Shown piece after piece: positions 24,526 to 32,930 of a stretch of 64,000 nucleotides of DNA. How positions within the stretch are numbered: the first letter of the stretch is position 1; each line of letters starts with the position of its first letter. Under the pieces are notes generated by a model, which was not told the origin of the DNA, made no database searches, and saw only the letters and a list, made by a program, of their open reading frames with translations. The DNA lies in contig CAZQSF010000002.1 in the NCBI GenBank assembly GCA_964595955.1, forward strand, positions 27,824 through 91,823. Direction: 5' to 3'. This stretch comes from JAJDFU01 sp964595955. GTDB taxonomy: Bacteria > Bacteroidota > Bacteroidia > Chitinophagales > Saprospiraceae. Both the position numbers and the translations under genes were made by a program.

Positions 24526-26632
24526 GCTATTCCTCGGGCTGAGTTTTTTTCTCGTGGCTGCCTGTACGACCGCTCCGGAACAGGCGAAGGAAAAAGCCCT
24601 TCCCAACCGGCTCATCCGGGAGAGCAGTCCGTATCTGCTCCAGCATGCCTACAATCCGGTCGACTGGTATCCCTGGGGAACAGAAGCCCGGAAGAAAGCC
24701 CGGAAAGAAGATCGTCTTTTGCTCATCAGCATCGGGTATTCGGCCTGCCACTGGTGCCATGTGATGGAAAAGGAGACCTTTTCCGATACGGCCATCGCCC
24801 GCATAATGAATCGCCATTTCATTTCTGTCAAAGTAGACCGGGAAGAAAGGCCGGATGTAGATGCCGTGTACATGCGAGCCTGCCAGTTAACCAACGAAAC
24901 AGGATGCGGATGGCCCCTGAACGCGATCGCCCTGCCCAACGGGAAGCCCGTTTGGGTCGGTACTTATCTGACCCGGGACGATTGGAAGACTTTACTGGAG
25001 TACTTCCGCGAAGCCTGGCCGGCCGAAAAAATGCAAATGGAAACCTTTGCCGACCGGCTCACGGAGGCCATGCAACCCGAGCCCCCCTTGCTGCAACCGG
25101 TTGTGAAAGGCTGGCCTGTGCAACCGGTCGAAAAGGCCGCATCGCGCCTGCTTCTGAATTGGGATATGAACTACGGTGGGCGCAAGGGCCGGCCCAAATT
25201 TCCCCTGCCCGGCCAACTTGACTTTCTCATGCACTACCATTGGCTGAGCGGCCATACCGGGGCCCTGGACGGCCTGCTGATCAGTTTGCACCACATGGCC
25301 CGAGGCGGCCTGCACGATCAGTTGGGGGGCGGTTTTGCCCGATATGCTACGGATACTCGCTGGCGCTCTCCGCATTTTGAGAAAATGCTTTACGACAATG
25401 CGCAGCTGCTCAGCTTGTACGCTCAGGCCTGGCAATATACCGGCGAGGAGCGCTTCCGACAGGTAACGCTCGGTATATGGAACTGGCTGTACCGGGAAAT
25501 GCGAGCCCCTCAGGGAGGCTATTTTTCCTCCCTGGATGCCGACAGCCCGGATGGAGAAGGAAAATATTACAGCTGGACGCTGGACGAGGTGCGAGCTCTT
25601 TTATCCGAAGAGGCCCCTTTGGTCGAGGCCCATTATGGCCTCAGCCAGAACGGCAACTGGAAAGAGGGGCAAAATCTGCTCTACCAGGTCTCCGCTTTAT
25701 CCCAAATCGCCGATTCGTTGAACCTGCCTATTGACAGTGCGCGGGCCCGACTGGACCGGGCGCACGGGATCTTGTTGCGAAGCCGCCGGAAACGGAGCCC
25801 ACCGGCGCGGGACGAAAAGATAATCACTGCCTGGAACGCCTTGCTGATCAGCGGCCTGGCGGATACCTATCAAGCCTTGGGCGACCCCTCACTGCGAGAG
25901 GAGGCGCTGCGCCTGGGCCGTTTTCTGATCCGCCATCAAAAGCGAACGGACGGAGGACTGCACCGGATCCACAAGGAAGGCAAAGCGTCCATATCCGGGT
26001 TTCTAGATGACTACGCCTACCTTGCCCGGGCTTTTCTAGACCTCTACGAGATCTCCTTTGATCCCCTTTGGCTCGCTGAGGCCCGGCAGCTCGCTGACTA
26101 TGCCGCGGTCCAATTTGAGGCTCCCGGGCAAAGTCTGCTCTGCTATCGTTCCCGGGAAGAGCCTGCCTTGATCACCCGCCTGGTAGAAACCGAAGACCAG
26201 GTGCTGCCCTCGTCCAATGCCGCCATGGCCGAAGTGCTTATGAGGCTTGGCGTTATTTATGGTGAGGACTCCTACACCTTGCGTGCAACGAATATGCTTC
26301 ACGAAATGAAGGGTACCATGGAAAATGCGAACGAACCCGGGTTTTTCAATCGCTGGTGGAGCCTTTACCTACACCGGGCCTATCCGCAGCTGGAAGTGGT
26401 CGTACTGGGTCCTGAAGCAGATGCGGTCCGTCAGAACCTGCAAGCTTCTTACCTGCCGCCGGTACACTGGATGGGCGGGCAATCCGAAGGTGAGCTGCCC
26501 CTGCTTCAAAACAAACTGGTCGAAGGCCAGACCACGATATACCTGTGCCAAAACCGGGTTTGCCAATTGCCGGTGACTGATCCGGCCAAGGCCAAAGAAC
26601 AGATCAGAGCGCTATTTCCCGCTCTTCGATGA
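24488..26632 (+). CDS. DUF255/SSP411 thioredoxin-domain protein with lipoprotein signal
   Basis: 714 residues. The first 26 residues form a lipoprotein signal with LVAAC (Cys26), unusual because YyaL/SSP411 homologues are normally cytosolic. Then the family block: SPYLLQHAYNPVDWYPWG, the CHWC thioredoxin-type motif at 87-90, and DREERPDVD. Residues about 240-640 are an (alpha/alpha)6 toroid like glycosidases, with CRSREEPALI near the end. Function of the family is unsettled (human SPATA20 is the homologue). The 38-bp overlap with the cyclotransferase start indicates one operon. Its end overlaps the convergent ftsE by 29 bp. Confidence 0.88.
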   Translation: MKLINSLRATPIKLFLGLSFFLVAACTTAPEQAKEKALPNRLIRESSPYLLQHAYNPVDWYPWGTEARKKARKEDRLLLISIGYSACHWCHVMEKETFSDTAIARIMNRHFISVKVDREERPDVDAVYMRACQLTNETGCGWPLNAIALPNGKPVWVGTYLTRDDWKTLLEYFREAWPAEKMQMETFADRLTEAMQPEPPLLQPVVKGWPVQPVEKAASRLLLNWDMNYGGRKGRPKFPLPGQLDFLMHYHWLSGHTGALDGLLISLHHMARGGLHDQLGGGFARYATDTRWRSPHFEKMLYDNAQLLSLYAQAWQYTGEERFRQVTLGIWNWLYREMRAPQGGYFSSLDADSPDGEGKYYSWTLDEVRALLSEEAPLVEAHYGLSQNGNWKEGQNLLYQVSALSQIADSLNLPIDSARARLDRAHGILLRSRRKRSPPARDEKIITAWNALLISGLADTYQALGDPSLREEALRLGRFLIRHQKRTDGGLHRIHKEGKASISGFLDDYAYLARAFLDLYEISFDPLWLAEARQLADYAAVQFEAPGQSLLCYRSREEPALITRLVETEDQVLPSSNAAMAEVLMRLGVIYGEDSYTLRATNMLHEMKGTMENANEPGFFNRWWSLYLHRAYPQLEVVVLGPEADAVRQNLQASYLPPVHWMGGQSEGELPLLQNKLVEGQTTIYLCQNRVCQLPVTDPAKAKEQIRALFPALR

Positions 26633-27296
26633 GCCGGCCGTCGATGCAGCGGATAATGCGGCCCGGAAAATGTTCGAGAATTCGGTAGTCGTGTGTAGCG
26701 AACAAAACGGCCGTTTGCTGGTCCTTGGCCAGGTGGCGCAGGCGCATGAGGATGTCGTCGGAGGTCTCGGGATCCAGGTTTCCGGTGGGCTCATCGGCAA
26801 TGACGAGAACCGGTTCGTTGAGCAAGGCCCTTGCAATCGCGACGCGTTGTTGCTCGCCGCCCGAGAGTTGATGAGGCATACTGAGGGTCTTTGCCTTGAG
26901 ATCGACCTTTTCGAGCACCTCCATCAGGCGCTTTTCGATGGCCGCCGGCTTTGTCCAGCCCGAAGCCCGAAGCGCAAAGACGAGGTTTTCGGCCACATTG
27001 CGATCCTCCAACAGGTTGAAATCCTGAAATACAATGCCCAGTTTTCGCCGAAGGAGGGGAATGGTTTTCCGGTTGAGTTTTTTCAGATCGAAGCCCGCTA
27101 CCTGGCCGCTGCCTGTCTCCAGCGGCAGGGCGGCATAGAGCGTTTTGAGCAGGCTTGATTTTCCGGAACCGGTTTTGCCGATCAGGTAGGTGAATTCGCC
27201 CCGCTGCATCTCCAATTGCACATCTTTCAGCACAGCGCGGCCCCCCTGCCGGATGACGGCATCCCGAAGTTCAACAATAGCGTTTTGCGTGGTCAT
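26604..27296 (-). CDS. ftsE: FtsE-like ABC transporter ATP-binding protein
   Basis: 230 residues: Walker A GKTGSGKS at 40-47, Q-loop FQDFNLLEDRNVAEN, signature LSGGEQQR, Walker B VLVIADEPTG, and the switch His in FATHDYRI. The sequence around the Q-loop fits FtsE, which with FtsX signals to septal peptidoglycan hydrolases. No ftsX is in the window; Bacteroidota often keep the two apart. LolD-type or MacB-type assignment is the alternative. Its 3' end overlaps the convergent DUF255 gene by 29 bp, so neither has room for a terminator. Confidence 0.85.
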   Translation of the reverse strand: MTTQNAIVELRDAVIRQGGRAVLKDVQLEMQRGEFTYLIGKTGSGKSSLLKTLYAALPLETGSGQVAGFDLKKLNRKTIPLLRRKLGIVFQDFNLLEDRNVAENLVFALRASGWTKPAAIEKRLMEVLEKVDLKAKTLSMPHQLSGGEQQRVAIARALLNEPVLVIADEPTGNLDPETSDDILMRLRHLAKDQQTAVLFATHDYRILEHFPGRIIRCIDGRLIEEREIAL

Positions 27297-27342
27297 GGTC
27301 TTTTTGGGTTAAACGAAGTAGGTGTACAGGGATCATCAGATG

Positions 27343-27376
27343 CGAAGATAGGTCGGTTGGGGTCAAGGAGCCAAAA
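27343..27376 (-). promoter_or_regulatory. Candidate promoter of ftsE
   Basis: Minus strand: TTTTGG (-33) then exactly 20 nt then TATCTTCG (-7, one mismatch to TAnnTTTG). Spacing and sequence fit the Bacteroidota primary sigma factor. Predicted transcription starts about 40 nt before the ATG. Confidence 0.5.
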
Positions 27377-27418
27377 CCGAGCGGGCTTTGTCAAGGGGGC
27401 ATCTCCCTTTTCCCCGGA

Positions 27419-27505
27419 AGCTTACAAGGCTTTGGACGACGGTTAGCCGGACCAAACGATCGGGTAACTCACCGGGCATCCTTATTAACCCACCACTTGT
27501 AAGCT
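27419..27505. other. Long-range inverted repeat in the 387-bp ftsE/ccmE intergenic region
   Basis: AGCTTACAAG (27419-27428) and CTTGTAAGCT (27496-27505) are perfect 10-bp complements 67 nt apart, enclosing short GC-rich helices (GGCT/AGCC, CCGG/CCGG). The region 27297-27683 has no gene. The element could be a structured RNA or a protein-binding site; no known riboswitch core was recognised. Confidence 0.3.
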
Positions 27506-27655
27506 ACCCCTATCGGATTCAAACGGCCATCCCGGCGGATCGAACGGTTTATTCGCAGGAATGTTAAAATACAAGATTACACACGAGGCGGCCTGAAAAG
27601 TCTGTTTTACCGATTTTTGACCCCGTTTTCATGCCCACAGGCCGCGTAAGGGGTT

Positions 27656-27663
27656 TACTTTTG
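27656..27663 (+). promoter_or_regulatory. Candidate -7 promoter box of the ccmE-ccmF operon
   Basis: TACTTTTG matches TAnnTTTG exactly, 20 bp before the ATG at 27684. This leaves a leader of only about 14 nt. A -33 element is not evident. Confidence 0.45.
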
Positions 27664-27683
27664 TACGCAATTAAATGCAAGCC

Positions 27684-28082
27684 ATGAAAAAGATTTATAT
27701 CATCGCCGGATTAATGGTGGTTGTAGCCATCGGTCTGCTGCTCAATGCAGCCCAGGATGTGAGCACCTACGCCTCCTTTGCCGACGCCGAATCAGGCCAA
27801 AAGGTAAAAATTGCCGGCCGGCTGGCCAAAGACAAGGATATGGTGTACAATCCGGAGCAAGATCCCAACTACTTCAGCTTTTTCATGCAAGATATGAAGG
27901 GCGAAGAGCGCAAGGTGGTCCTACTGGCCGCCAAACCGCAAGATTTCGAGCTTTCCGAACAGATCGTGCTTACCGGCAGCATGCAGAGCGAAGAATTCGT
28001 CGCTACCGACATGCTCATGAAGTGCCCCTCCAAATACAAAGACGAGGAAATTTACATCAAGAGCAAGCAGGGCACCATATAA
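27684..28082 (+). CDS. ccmE: CcmE-type haem chaperone with CxxxY haem-binding motif
   Basis: 132 residues: one N-terminal membrane anchor (about 4-22), then an OB-fold periplasmic domain with KVKIAGRLAKDKDM and the beta barrel ending VATDMLMKCPSKY. CcmE carries haem to apocytochrome c through a covalent His in HxxxY; here the position is Cys114, giving C114-P-S-K-Y118. The same CxxxY form (CcmE*) is known from some archaea and Desulfovibrio. The start at 27684 (MKKIYII) is preferred to 27675 because of the short leader. ccmF follows by 38 bp; ccmA, B, C, D, G and H are not in the window. Confidence 0.9.
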   Translation: MKKIYIIAGLMVVVAIGLLLNAAQDVSTYASFADAESGQKVKIAGRLAKDKDMVYNPEQDPNYFSFFMQDMKGEERKVVLLAAKPQDFELSEQIVLTGSMQSEEFVATDMLMKCPSKYKDEEIYIKSKQGTI

Positions 28083-28120
28083 CGGACGCCGGGCTGTGGA
28101 GCACGACCCCAAAAAGAGAT

Positions 28121-30997
28121 ATGCTACTTAAGATTTCATACATAGGCGAGCACATGTGGCCGGGCCAGTTGGGTCATGCTGCACTGGTGCTTTCGTTCGT
28201 GTGCAGCCTGCTGGCAGCGGCCGCATATTTTTTTGCTACCCGCAGCCGGCACACAGCCGAATCTGCATCCTGGCAAAGACTGGGCCGCTGGGCCTTCAGC
28301 CTGCACGGCCTGGGCGTATTTTCCGTCATCGGGCTGATCTTCTTCATCATGATCAACCAGTTCTACGAGTACCAGTATGTCTGGGCCCACGTTTCGGAAG
28401 AGCTGCCGCTGAAGTACATTGCCTCAGCCTTTTGGGAGGGTCAGGAAGGCAGTTTCCTGTTGTGGATGTTCTGGCATATCGTGCTGGGTATGGTCGTTAT
28501 GCTCACAGCCGGCAGGTGGGAATCTCCCGTGCTTGCCATAGTAGCCTTGGTGCAGGCTTTTTTGAGCAGTATGATCCTCGGGGTCTACCTCTGGGGAAAT
28601 GTCAAGATTGGGAGCAACCCCTTATTGCTGTTGCGCGAAACCCTGGACGCGCCCATCTTTGCCAATGCCGATTACCTGTCGCTCATCCAGGGCAACGGCC
28701 TGAATCCCCTGCTTCAGAACTATTGGATGACTATTCACCCCCCTACCCTTTTTCTCGGTTTTGCTTCCACGACCATACCCTTTGCTTTCGCCATGGCCGG
28801 CTTGTGGACGGGGGAACACAAGAAGTGGTTGCGGCCGGCCCTGCCTTGGGCACTCTTCAGTGCGGCCCTCCTGGGAACGGGTATTCTCATGGGTGGCGCA
28901 TGGGCTTACGAAGCCCTCAGCTTCGGCGGTTACTGGGCTTGGGACCCGGTAGAGAACATGTCTCTCGTGCCCTGGCTCATTCTGCTGGGCGGCATACACA
29001 CCAATCTGGTGGCCCGGGCGACCGGCCAGTCTATCCGAAGCACTTATGTGTATTACGTGCTCACCTTTGTGCTTATCCTTTACTCTACCTTTCTCACCCG
29101 TAGTGGAGTGCTGGGCGACACCTCGGTGCATGCATTCACGGAAATGGGCTTGGAGTGGCAGCTCGTGATCTTCAATCTGTTTTTCCTGTTGCTGGGTGCC
29201 GCAGCTATCGCATGGCGGTACAAAAGCGTTCCCACTCCACCCAAAGAAGAAAGTACCGGATCGCGCGAATTCTGGATGTTCATCGGCACCCTGGTGCTGC
29301 TGTTTTCAGCCGCCCTTATAACGGGTTCTACCAGCCTTCCGGTCTTTAACAAAATCATGCAATGGTTTGACCCCACCTACGAGGGGCGCGTCATCACCGA
29401 GCCGGTACCCCATTACAATAAATACCAGATCTGGATTGCCGTTTTCATTGCTTTCCTGTCCGGCGCCTCCCAGTTTCTGCGCTACCGGGAACGCAACTTT
29501 TCCGGTCAGCTGCGCCGGTTGGGCATTCACCTCGGGCTCGCCCTCTTGCTCACCGCCGGCCTGAGCTGGCTAACCGCACAGTGGATCGACCTCTTCGCCT
29601 GGCAGTATATCGTCCTGCTATTCGCAGGTATTTTTGCCGTCGTGAGCAATCTGGACCACCTGCTTACCTTTGCGCGCGGAAATGCCAAGCTAGCCGGCTC
29701 GCACTTTTCGCACATTGGCTTCGGGGTAATGATCGTAGGCATTCTGGCATCGGGGCTCAACCAGCGGGTGATCTCCTCCAATCCCTTCGTCATGGAAGGG
29801 ATTATCGAGGGTGCCGATGCCGAAACCCTGCGCAAGAACATCATGCTCTTTAAAGGTGCTCCCATGATCATGGGCGACTACGAGCTCACCTATGTGAAGG
29901 ACACCCTGGTCGACTACACCCGGACCTATACCATCGCATACAAGCGCCGCAATGCCGAAGGGGAAGTAGTGGAAACCTTTGAGCTCAAGCCGAACGTGCT
30001 CTACGAAAAAAGCTTTGAGAAAATCGCAGCCTCCAATCCTTCCACCAAGCACTACTGGCAAAAAGATGTATTTACCCACATCACTTCCCTGCCTAAGGTA
30101 GAGCTGGATATGTCGCTGCGGGAAGAAAAAGAAAAAGAGCTCAACTACCGGACCGTGAAAATCCCTGCCGGAGGTAGAACTCGAATTGCCGATACGATCA
30201 GACTCGAGTTGCAGGATGTCGAACAGATCCGGGGCTATCGCCTGGAGCATCTGGGATTTAACTACCAACCCTCCCATCCCGATTATCACGCCAAGGAGGG
30301 CGATCTGGCTCTGGGCGTAAAATTGCGCGTACAGCGGCTGGACCAGGATACGGCTTACACCATCATGCCGGTGATTGCCTTGCGCGGCCAACTCATCTAT
30401 ACTTTCCCAAGCCAGATCAACGAGCTCAATGTCAAAGTGCGCCTTACCGACGAGCTGCTGGATGCGTTGTTTGTTCCTGAGGAGGCGTTGAATTACCAAG
30501 CCTACACGCTCCGCGAGGGCGATGCCTTTACACTTGACGACTATCAGTTCCGCTTCAGCGGTTTCAATAAAAGGCCCGAACACCCCGGCTATTCGCCCGA
30601 GAAAGGCGATATTGCCGTAAGTGCCAAAGTGGACGTAAGGGGGCCGGAAGGCGAGCGCTTCGAAGCTGAACCGGTTTACTTCATCCGCGACAGCCGTCCC
30701 TACAACTTAAAGGCACACCTGGCCGAACAGGGCCTCCACATCCGGTTCACATCCATCGATCCGCGAACGGAATCCGTCACGCTGAGGGTGGCCCATCAGC
30801 AACCTGCCGAAGAAGGTATTCCGGTGCAGGTAGCGACAAACTCCCTTCGCTCGGACTGGATTGTAATGCAAGCCATTGAATTTCCCGGCATCAACCTTTT
30901 CTGGTTAGGCAGCGTGCTCATGATGGTCGGGCTTTTCCTGAGCATGATCTATCGCATGCGGCAGCGCAAAGGTCCGAAAGAGCAAGCTGAATCATGA
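28121..30997 (+). CDS. ccmF: Cytochrome c maturation haem lyase CcmF
   Basis: 958 residues, somewhat longer than proteobacterial CcmF (about 650). It is polytopic with the WWD haem-handling signature (GGYWAWDPVENMSLVPWL, near residue 270) preceded by NYWMTIHPPTLFLGF. After about residue 560 a large periplasmic insertion of about 350 residues (beta-rich, with repeated DTIRLEL, LGVKLRVQRLDQDT type strands) precedes the last transmembrane helix at about 925-945. It attaches haem from CcmE to CxxCH motifs in the periplasm. The ATG at 28121 is chosen because MLLKISYIGEHMWPG is the family N-terminus. It overlaps the next gene by 4 bp. Confidence 0.95.
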   Translation: MLLKISYIGEHMWPGQLGHAALVLSFVCSLLAAAAYFFATRSRHTAESASWQRLGRWAFSLHGLGVFSVIGLIFFIMINQFYEYQYVWAHVSEELPLKYIASAFWEGQEGSFLLWMFWHIVLGMVVMLTAGRWESPVLAIVALVQAFLSSMILGVYLWGNVKIGSNPLLLLRETLDAPIFANADYLSLIQGNGLNPLLQNYWMTIHPPTLFLGFASTTIPFAFAMAGLWTGEHKKWLRPALPWALFSAALLGTGILMGGAWAYEALSFGGYWAWDPVENMSLVPWLILLGGIHTNLVARATGQSIRSTYVYYVLTFVLILYSTFLTRSGVLGDTSVHAFTEMGLEWQLVIFNLFFLLLGAAAIAWRYKSVPTPPKEESTGSREFWMFIGTLVLLFSAALITGSTSLPVFNKIMQWFDPTYEGRVITEPVPHYNKYQIWIAVFIAFLSGASQFLRYRERNFSGQLRRLGIHLGLALLLTAGLSWLTAQWIDLFAWQYIVLLFAGIFAVVSNLDHLLTFARGNAKLAGSHFSHIGFGVMIVGILASGLNQRVISSNPFVMEGIIEGADAETLRKNIMLFKGAPMIMGDYELTYVKDTLVDYTRTYTIAYKRRNAEGEVVETFELKPNVLYEKSFEKIAASNPSTKHYWQKDVFTHITSLPKVELDMSLREEKEKELNYRTVKIPAGGRTRIADTIRLELQDVEQIRGYRLEHLGFNYQPSHPDYHAKEGDLALGVKLRVQRLDQDTAYTIMPVIALRGQLIYTFPSQINELNVKVRLTDELLDALFVPEEALNYQAYTLREGDAFTLDDYQFRFSGFNKRPEHPGYSPEKGDIAVSAKVDVRGPEGERFEAEPVYFIRDSRPYNLKAHLAEQGLHIRFTSIDPRTESVTLRVAHQQPAEEGIPVQVATNSLRSDWIVMQAIEFPGINLFWLGSVLMMVGLFLSMIYRMRQRKGPKEQAES

Positions 30998-31782
30998 GGT
31001 TGGTTCTGATCGGGGCCGGGAATGTGGGCTGGCATCTCGGCCAACGCCTGGCAGAATGCGGTCATGCCCCACTGCAAGTTTACAGCCGGCGCCAAGAACG
31101 GGCCGAAGCGCTGGCCGGCCGAATCGGATCCCAGCCCATATCCCGGTGGGAAGACCTCAGCCCCGAAGCCGATTTATACTTGCTGGCCGTTCGGGATGAC
31201 GCTATCGACAGCGTTGCCGAGGTGTTGGCGAAAAGACTGCCCGATACCGCTTTGGTAGCCCATACTTCAGGTGCTACGCCCGGAAAGATCCTCGCTCCCC
31301 ATTTCGAACATTGGGGTGTATTCTATCCCCTGCAAACTTTTTCCCGGGCTCAGGCGCTGGATTTTTCCACGGTGCCCATCTGCATATTCGCAGCTAGCGA
31401 AGCGGACGAAAATCTCCTTTTCCTATTGGCGGGGAAAACCAGCCGGTTCGTCCGGGTCATAAACGATGAAGAACGCGCTCTGCTGCATCTCGCAGCTGTA
31501 TTTGTCAACAATTTCACCAATGCGATGTATGCGGCAGGCTTCGCCCTGGCCGAAGAACACGGCCTGGATATCGACTTGTTGCGCCCCTTGTTGATGGAAA
31601 CAGCGCGCAAGGCGAAACGGCAACATCCCCTGGAGGTTCAGACTGGCCCCGCTGCGCGGAACGACCAAAAGACCATTGAACGACACCTGGCCTTTCTTCG
31701 GACCGGCAAGCCGGAGTATGAAGAGGTTTACCGCCTGCTTACCGAGCTGATCGTTCAGCAACAGCAGCCTGAGCAAAATTGA
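30994..31782 (+). CDS. Rossmann-fold plus DUF2520 oxidoreductase-like protein
   Basis: 262 residues. N-terminal NADP-binding Rossmann fold (LIGAGNVGWHLG) followed by the helical DUF2520 domain (VFVNNFTNAMYAAGF, ending ERHLAFL). The architecture is like ketopantoate reductase and F420-dependent dehydrogenases, and family members are found across Bacteroidota with unknown substrates. Its ATG overlaps the ccmF stop by 4 bp (ATGA), so it is expressed with the ccm genes; a role in cytochrome biogenesis is not otherwise indicated. Confidence 0.88.
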   Translation: MRLVLIGAGNVGWHLGQRLAECGHAPLQVYSRRQERAEALAGRIGSQPISRWEDLSPEADLYLLAVRDDAIDSVAEVLAKRLPDTALVAHTSGATPGKILAPHFEHWGVFYPLQTFSRAQALDFSTVPICIFAASEADENLLFLLAGKTSRFVRVINDEERALLHLAAVFVNNFTNAMYAAGFALAEEHGLDIDLLRPLLMETARKAKRQHPLEVQTGPAARNDQKTIERHLAFLRTGKPEYEEVYRLLTELIVQQQQPEQN

Positions 31783-31790
31783 TTCTTTCT

Positions 31791-32063
31791 ATGCGTATTG
31801 CAGGTCACATCCCACATCCGAGATATAAGATTACGCTGTTTCAAATGGGTGAAAAATGGTCTGTAAAGATCGAAGACGGCATGTTGGAGCAGACGTTTTC
31901 CTTCCGCAAACAGGAAGGTCTCGAAACCCTGGACGAGTTCAGAAGAAAGATCTCATCGCAGTTCCTTCAAAAGGTAGCGGGCGTTTTCGAAAAGATGAAG
32001 GCCCTGCGGGATGAACTGCTCCCGCCTGAGGAGCAAGAAGCCGGTTTTCCGCAGATCATCTAG
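31791..32063 (+). CDS. Small conserved-looking protein of unknown function
   Basis: 90 residues from ATG 31791, 8 bp after the DUF2520 gene and therefore the last gene of the ccm transcript. It starts MRIAGHIPHPRYKITLFQMG, then beta strands (KWSVKIEDGMLEQTFSF) and a long helix (DEFRRKISSQFLQKVAGVFE), ending in an acidic tail. No signal peptide, membrane helix, cysteine or known motif. Codon pattern and position support a real gene; function cannot be guessed. Confidence 0.6.
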   Translation: MRIAGHIPHPRYKITLFQMGEKWSVKIEDGMLEQTFSFRKQEGLETLDEFRRKISSQFLQKVAGVFEKMKALRDELLPPEEQEAGFPQII

Positions 32064-32077
32064 GCTTGGGCCAATGA

Positions 32078-32114
32078 AAAGCGCCCATCCGGAGTGAACC
32101 GGATCAGGCGCTTT
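32078..32114. terminator. Convergent (bidirectional) terminator
   Basis: AAAGCGCC and GGCGCTTT flank an inner ATCCGG/CCGGAT helix with a 6-nt loop. Minus-strand reading is followed by TTTCATT. It sits between the convergent 31791-32063 and 32213-32776 genes. Confidence 0.65.
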
Positions 32115-32212
32115 CCAAAGAACGGCCTACACCTGCCGGGCGGCAGATGCACGCATAGTGTATTTCAGGTAAACAAGATGGTCAATTCATACAGCCTGTA
32201 TTCTCCTTCCGG

Positions 32213-32776
32213 TCAGGCTTCGGTGAGGCCAAACTGGAAAAAGAGCGCATCGTTTTTCAGGTTGCATTTGTTAAATACGTTCTTATCCTCTTCCGTCCAC
32301 CCCTCGGGCCAGTTGCTACTCAATTCTTCATACAGGCGTCCGGAGGCTTTCTGCACCATTTCGATAGCTCCCAGCAATTGCGGGAACCCCCAGAACTGTT
32401 CAGCCGAATTGATTTCTCCTATGCCGTCTACCGTGGTTACCACGGCCCATTTTTTGTACCCCGCTTCGGGATCGTCAATGCGGCGCAGGGCTCCCTTCTC
32501 GAACTCCTCGTTGAGTCCGTACCGAAGGAGCTCGCCCATATAAGGCCAACGCGCATCGACGTAATTGAGCGCCTCGTCCGCATCGACCCGGTTGATGAAA
32601 TCGAACGTGCGGTCCCAGCAGGCAGCTATCCAAACGGACTTCTCGTTGCGAGGGAACATATAGGTAAATAAACTTCCATCACAGCAGGGAATTTCCATCT
32701 GGATCATTTGCCCTTCGCGGCTTACGGTTAAGCCCTCTTCCGGTTGAATGGTCAGGCTATCGAAGAAGCTTTTCAT
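32213..32776 (-). CDS. Cytoplasmic protein of unknown function
   Basis: 187 residues from ATG 32776 (the open frame extends 40 codons upstream, through the 32861-32880 palindrome, and that part is rejected). Tryptophan-rich alpha/beta protein with EIPCCDGSLFTYMFPR, IAACWDRTFDFI and WAVVTTVDGIGEINSAEQFW as notable stretches. There is no signal peptide or transmembrane helix. No family recognised. It is separated by 154 bp from the lipoprotein gene upstream and may have its own promoter. Confidence 0.6.
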   Translation of the reverse strand: MKSFFDSLTIQPEEGLTVSREGQMIQMEIPCCDGSLFTYMFPRNEKSVWIAACWDRTFDFINRVDADEALNYVDARWPYMGELLRYGLNEEFEKGALRRIDDPEAGYKKWAVVTTVDGIGEINSAEQFWGFPQLLGAIEMVQKASGRLYEELSSNWPEGWTEEDKNVFNKCNLKNDALFFQFGLTEA

Positions 32777-32860
32777 CGGATTTGAATTTTTTGACCAAAT
32801 CGGGCAGGAACCTACCTCCCACCGCTCATTTCCAAAACCAAGGTGGGTAATCTCAATCAC

Positions 32861-32880
32861 CTGTGAAATGACATTCACAG
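32861..32880. promoter_or_regulatory. Perfect 7-bp inverted repeat, operator-like
   Basis: CTGTGAA-ATGACA-TTCACAG, 85-104 bp before the ATG at 32776. The form resembles binding sites of dimeric regulators (CRP-like sites have the related TGTGA/TCACA half-sites). Regulator unknown. Confidence 0.35.
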
Positions 32881-32930
32881 CGTTTCTCCATGACAAAAGT
32901 CAGGGCGGGCAGGTCCCAAGGAGTGCCGGC

